NCBI GenBank assembly: GCA_021736475.1
Contig: JAIPFV010000019.1
Span: 1 to 37,183, forward strand
DNA: 37,183 nt
Direction: 5' to 3'
Origin: Spirochaetia bacterium
Lineage (GTDB): Bacteria > Spirochaetota > Spirochaetia > DSM-16054 > Sediminispirochaetaceae
Positions 34,182-37,183 of this stretch are shown here, one piece after another; position 1 is the first letter of the stretch, and each line of letters opens with the position of its first letter. The notes under the pieces are model-generated. The model was not told where the DNA came from, made no database searches, and saw nothing but the letters and a program-made list of their open reading frames with translations. The position numbers were made by a program, and so were the translations under genes.

Positions 34182-35201
34182 TTACGGTAAGGTTGAAAGG
34201 ACCTTGCTGACCGTTTCAATTTCAGAGTTAGACAACATAGGATACAAAGGAAACAGTACACAGCGACGGTATATTTGCCGGGCCCCTTCGCAGGAATCCG
34301 TATCTGCATCGCTGTATGCAATTATACTGTCGGAAAAAGCCTGTAATGTTGCCACACCCTTTTTGCGGGCATAGGCCTGCACATCTTTCACTCCACCCTT
34401 CACAAACACCGGAAAGGTACACGGTACATGCTCAGCCTCACCCTTCTGAACAGGTGTGGTGTGTCTTCCCTTCCTGACCGCATTAATATAGAGACTGAAA
34501 ATCTCCCGTCGCTTCAAAAAAAAGTTCTCTTGATCTTTAAATTGTGCAAGTCCAAGACTACTGTTTAAGTCCGGCAGCAGCCTTTGCGGCGGCCACTCTT
34601 CAGAGATCTTTTTCAGTTTTGAAGTATACTTTTTTCTTGAGCTTATAACCGCAGTTCCACCGCCGGCATTTAATGGGTCCTGGGGCTCCATGCGAAGTAT
34701 CACAATATCGCCGTAGGATCCACATGGTGAATTACCGGTATTTCCGCCTATAGACATACTTATGTCCTCTATAATTGGAAGGCCCATTTCGACTAAGCGC
34801 TCCATATCCGGAATAAACCCGAAGGGAGAGTCTACAACAATGGCCGAGGCCTCTTCGGCAAATATTTCTGCTTTACTCAGGTCGATAGTCAGAGTATCAG
34901 AGTCCACGTCAGCCAGAAGCACTACATAACCTTGCGCTTCAATCCTCTGTTTGTACAATAAGGAACTCAAGGGCGAAATAATAATACTGGACCCTTCCTC
35001 TAGTTCGAGGGCTTCTAAGGATAGATCAATAGCCCGTTCGTACTCACGCAGTAAAACTCCCCCATCCGTCTCAAAAAAAGCTGACAATTCACGGGTAAAT
35101 TGCTTGGCAATGGGACCGTTGCTGATGTTATCTGATACAAGACATGACAAAACGGCGTCCATCTCTTTGCGCCGGATTGAAGGTCGGAATACAGGGATCA
35201 T
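34182..35201 (-). CDS. DegT/DnrJ/EryC1-fold protein without the PLP lysine
   Basis: A 339-residue protein of the sugar aminotransferase fold. GSYGDIVILRMEPQDPLN and then AGGGTAVIS align without gaps to the family stretch that normally reads FSFHPTK and TTGEGGA. The Schiff-base lysine is replaced by Asp175. The early NSGT phosphate-binding loop is also lost (VLLREYERAID). The Asp that pairs with the PLP ring nitrogen (IIEDISMS) remains. It is thus probably not an aminotransferase; a binding or regulatory role is possible. ATG at 35201 has GGAG about seven bases upstream and starts 15 bases after cheW. Confidence 0.8.
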   Translation of the reverse strand: MIPVFRPSIRRKEMDAVLSCLVSDNISNGPIAKQFTRELSAFFETDGGVLLREYERAIDLSLEALELEEGSSIIISPLSSLLYKQRIEAQGYVVLLADVDSDTLTIDLSKAEIFAEEASAIVVDSPFGFIPDMERLVEMGLPIIEDISMSIGGNTGNSPCGSYGDIVILRMEPQDPLNAGGGTAVISSRKKYTSKLKKISEEWPPQRLLPDLNSSLGLAQFKDQENFFLKRREIFSLYINAVRKGRHTTPVQKGEAEHVPCTFPVFVKGGVKDVQAYARKKGVATLQAFSDSIIAYSDADTDSCEGARQIYRRCVLFPLYPMLSNSEIETVSKVLSTLP

Positions 35202-35216
35202 TGGCTCTCCAATAAA

Positions 35217-35699
35217 TTAAGTTGCGATATCTCCGAGTTGTTGGAGCTCTTTTGGATCGAAAAGCCGCTGAATATCCAATACTATCAGATATCCATCCTC
35301 CCGATTAAACACTCCCTGGATATACTCGGCTCCAATACCGGAAATCATCTGAGGGGGCGGCTGCATTTTGTGCATATCTACTGTCAGAACCCGCGACACC
35401 TTATCTATAACCATTCCCAGTTTCATACCGTTGATATCTATGATGATAAATCCACTTAGCAATTTATCTTCTTCACTAAGTGCCGCTCGCTTCAAATGAA
35501 ACCGCTTATGTAAATTAATAATCGGGATTATATCGCCCCGCAGGTTAAATATCCCTTCAACATAGGCAGGAGCATTAGGAATAGTCCGTACATCCTCAAC
35601 CCGAACAATACCATCCACCGACATAATATCGATACCATAGAGTTCTGCCCCGAGTTGGAATGTAACCAGCTGCATCTGTTTTTCTTCGCCGTCAGCCAT
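35217..35699 (-). CDS. cheW: Chemotaxis coupling protein CheW
   Basis: A 160-residue CheW-domain protein linking chemoreceptors to CheA. MQLVTFQLGAELYGIDIMSV, IPNAPAYVEGIFNLRGDIIP and IINLHKRF are standard. The start is ATG at 35699 with GAGGAGGTG close upstream; the frame's longer form to 35717 would swallow that site. It seems to be the first gene of the operon running down to 27926. Confidence 0.93.
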   Translation of the reverse strand: MADGEEKQMQLVTFQLGAELYGIDIMSVDGIVRVEDVRTIPNAPAYVEGIFNLRGDIIPIINLHKRFHLKRAALSEEDKLLSGFIIIDINGMKLGMVIDKVSRVLTVDMHKMQPPPQMISGIGAEYIQGVFNREDGYLIVLDIQRLFDPKELQQLGDIAT

Positions 35700-35721
35700 G
35701 TCACCTCCTCGCAACATGAAT

Positions 35722-35750
35722 AGAATAATCGAGTTACTTCAAATTTGCAA
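35722..35750 (-). promoter_or_regulatory. Weak candidate promoter for cheW
   Basis: TTGCAA (35750-35745) and TATTCT (35727-35722) are 17 bases apart in the gap between uspA and cheW. Each box matches consensus at four of six positions. No terminator is evident after uspA, so read-through from uspA is also possible. Confidence 0.3.
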
Positions 35751-35769
35751 TACTAACTGTTATTTGGTA

Positions 35770-36627
35770 TCAATAGACAATCAAAACGGGAAGATTACTT
35801 TTTCGGATCACGTGAATTGTCGTCGATCCAAGCAGATAATCCACCAGCTTATTGCGCCCGTGGGAGCCAAGCATGATCAAATCCGGTCTCTCCTGCTTTA
35901 CTATGCTGTTTATTGCATTGATAGGTTCATCTTCCTGTTGAATTAATTCCACCTCTGCACTGTGCTGATTTAGATAATCTATCTCATTTCGATACGGCTC
36001 TGTTTCATCACCACATTCGGCGCATAAAAACAGGAGCTTGGGTATCTTAGAGCTCAGATGGGCGGTATAAAATTGGAGGCAATTTTCTGCACTTCTGCTT
36101 CCATCATAGGGAAAAAGCACCTTTTTTGGAACAGAAAACTCTTCAGGACAGACAATCACCGGCCGTGGTGATTTCCGGACCAGCTCTTCGGTAGTTGATC
36201 CAATGGTCTCCTGCTTGGTTCCCGCATTCTCACCATCCCTTCCCAATACAAGTAAATCCGAACCTAAAGCATGGTTCTGTATAGCCTCTGCGGGATACCC
36301 TTCAATTACTTTTGTGCTGATGCTTACCCCCGCCTCATCCGCTAATTCCTGACAACGCTGATTACAACGGGCTGCAAACTTATTCAGATCCGCCTTTATA
36401 CGATCGTAAAATTCGCGCAGTTCTTGATCGGGGGGAATATAAATTCGCTCATAGGTAATATCATAGGCTCCCCCTGCATACATAAACGGCACTTGTGTTT
36501 TACGTTGATCTACCACAAAAAGCACATCTACAGCAGCTTCCAGAATTTCCGCCAGCTTAAGTGAGTACTGAAATGCTGAAAACGCCGCGGGAGAGCCATC
36601 TATCGGGGTTAAAATTGTTTTTATCAT
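35770..36627 (-). CDS. Tandem universal stress protein (two Usp domains)
   Basis: A 285-residue cytoplasmic protein with two UspA domains. The first starts TILTPIDGSPAAFSAFQYSL and ends with GRDGENAG ... GSTTEELVRKSPRPVIV. The second starts KVLFPYDGSRSAENCLQF and ends with GSHGRNKLVDYLLGSTT, a full ATP-binding G-2x-G-9x-GS motif. The first domain's version is slightly longer. ATG at 36627 has GGGAGG seven bases upstream. It has its own promoter and probably forms its own transcript or leads into cheW. Confidence 0.92.
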   Translation of the reverse strand: MIKTILTPIDGSPAAFSAFQYSLKLAEILEAAVDVLFVVDQRKTQVPFMYAGGAYDITYERIYIPPDQELREFYDRIKADLNKFAARCNQRCQELADEAGVSISTKVIEGYPAEAIQNHALGSDLLVLGRDGENAGTKQETIGSTTEELVRKSPRPVIVCPEEFSVPKKVLFPYDGSRSAENCLQFYTAHLSSKIPKLLFLCAECGDETEPYRNEIDYLNQHSAEVELIQQEDEPINAINSIVKQERPDLIMLGSHGRNKLVDYLLGSTTIHVIRKSNLPVLIVY

Positions 36628-36649
36628 AAGTTGCCTCCCTCTACACTCT

Positions 36650-36679
36650 ATTGTAAGCAGGAGAGACCTATATTCTCAA
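36650..36679 (-). promoter_or_regulatory. Sigma-70-type promoter of the universal stress gene
   Basis: TTGAGA (36679-36674) and TACAAT (36655-36650) are separated by 18 bases, about 23 bases before the start codon. Five of six positions match consensus in the -10. Confidence 0.55.
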
Positions 36680-36692
36680 GTATTTATTACTT

Positions 36693-36728
36693 TAAAAATA
36701 AAAATAGCCGCCCTTGAGGCAGCCTATT
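36693..36728 (-). terminator. Intrinsic terminator, probably of the rRNA operon
   Basis: On the minus strand AATAG then, after a one-base bulge, CTGCCT pairs with GGGCGG and CTATT around a CAA loop (11 pairs, two of them U-G). It is followed by TTTTATTTTT. It lies downstream of 5S rRNA and its three repeats and upstream of the uspA promoter. Confidence 0.65.
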
Positions 36729-36758
36729 ACATTCGCTTTCTTCTTTATGCCCTTTGAA

Positions 36759-37027
36759 TGAAAACAGCCTCCCTGCGGGCTCGCTGCGTTCCTCGGCTAT
36801 CGCCTGCGGTACGCAGCTGGGGTTCCCAGGCTATTTTTATGTCCTTTGGATGAAAATAGCCTCCCTGCGGGCTGGCTGCGTTCCTCGCACTTTGTGCTGC
36901 GGTACGCAGCTGGGGTTCCCAGGCTATTTTTATGCCCTTCGGATGAAAATACCCTCCCTGCGGGCTCGCTGCGTTCCTCGCACTTTATGCTGCGGTACGC
37001 AGCTGGGGTTCCCAGGCTATTTTTATG
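36759..37027 (-). repeat. Three structured tandem repeats downstream of 5S rRNA (92-93 bp period)
   Basis: Copies at 36759-36841, 36851-36934 and 36944-37027. On the minus strand each has a closing stem AAAATAGCCT/AGGCTATTTT enclosing three hairpins: CTGGG/CCCAG, GCTGCGT/ACGCAGC with an inner small hairpin, and CCC/GGG. The inner hairpin differs between copies (GGC-GATA-GCC, GCAC-AAA-GTGC, GCAT-AAA-GTGC) yet still pairs. With the terminator and uspA promoter, this fills the stretch of more than 400 bases between uspA and 5S rRNA. Reading frames across it are not believable as genes. Confidence 0.9.
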
Positions 37028-37045
37028 TCCTTCGGACATAAAATT

Positions 37046-37052
<7 letters not shown>
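37012..37052 (-). other. 19-bp palindrome fusing the 5S rRNA 3' end to the first repeat
   Basis: Positions 37012-37030 and 37034-37052 are inverted copies with one mismatch in 19 and a three-base loop. The 5S-side arm contains the last seven bases of 5S rRNA (CCAGGCT), which also form helix I. The inner part (37021-37043) is a perfect ten-pair stem. It may serve as a processing or termination structure. Confidence 0.75.
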
Positions 37053-37159
<107 letters not shown>

Positions 37160-37183
37160 AAATAATTTTCTTTTCGCCTTGCA

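Noticed and set aside
35218-35769. Intrinsic terminator after uspA.
   Set aside because: Only weak four-base stems are visible in the gap, without a T run.
36851-36934. tRNA gene, because of the cloverleaf-like fold.
   Set aside because: No anticodon arm of correct size, no proper T-loop or D-loop sequence, and an A/T-rich closing stem longer than seven pairs.
36759-37027. CRISPR array.
   Set aside because: The units are near-identical over their whole length, with no unique spacers and only three copies.

Overview
The window looks like a chromosomal segment of a spirochaete (Spirochaetaceae/Treponema-like). The main signs are the gene flbB, which encodes a spirochaete periplasmic-flagellar collar protein, lying between fliJ and fliK, and the fusion of a short division cluster to a flagellar basal-body operon. 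This taxon call is inference from gene content and order. Nearly all genes are on the minus strand, densely packed, with many 4- to 8-base start/stop overlaps and strong GGAGG-type ribosome binding sites. I see no transposon, prophage, CRISPR array or tRNA gene.

Region 1 (about 22.6 kb down to 1, minus strand) is one co-directional block. It starts at a TTGACA/TAGTAT promoter with a phased MraZ operator, then runs mraZ-rsmH-ftsL-murF-mraY-ftsW-ftsQ-ftsA-ftsZ (division and peptidoglycan precursors), xerD-TPR lipoprotein-dprA-xerC (recombination and DNA processing), hslV-hslU (protease), and flgB-flgC-fliE-fliF-fliG-fliH-fliI-fliJ-flbB-fliK (flagellar rod, MS ring, switch, export; fliK runs off the left edge). 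The only gaps above 100 bases inside it are ftsA/ftsZ, which holds a 20-bp hairpin, and hslU/flgB, which holds a small hairpin and a possible micro-ORF.

Region 2 (22.69-27.96 kb) is a glucan-metabolism patch: a small unknown plus-strand gene, a GH57 branching-enzyme-type protein, a DUF4912 protein and, divergently, a large GH57/DUF3536 protein that may be expressed from a leaderless mRNA.

Region 3 (35.75-27.9 kb, minus strand) is an apparent eight-gene operon: cheW, a DegT-fold protein lacking the PLP lysine, nadK, recN, an unknown helical protein, a membrane-anchored beta-propeller-like protein, an M23-fold protein lacking its zinc ligands, and a SAM methyltransferase with a Cys4 motif.

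Region 4 (35.77-37.18 kb) holds a tandem universal-stress protein and the end of an rRNA operon: 5S rRNA on the minus strand, followed by three 92-93 bp structured repeats and an intrinsic terminator.

The most interesting signal is a set of structured repeats. Two copies of a double-hairpin element sit exactly at stop codons inside operons (after fliG and after the DegT-like gene). Three cloverleaf-like tandem units follow 5S rRNA and share the GAAAATAGCC / GGCTATTTTC stem. Most base changes between copies keep pairing as G-U wobbles only on the minus (transcribed) strand, which argues for selection on an RNA.
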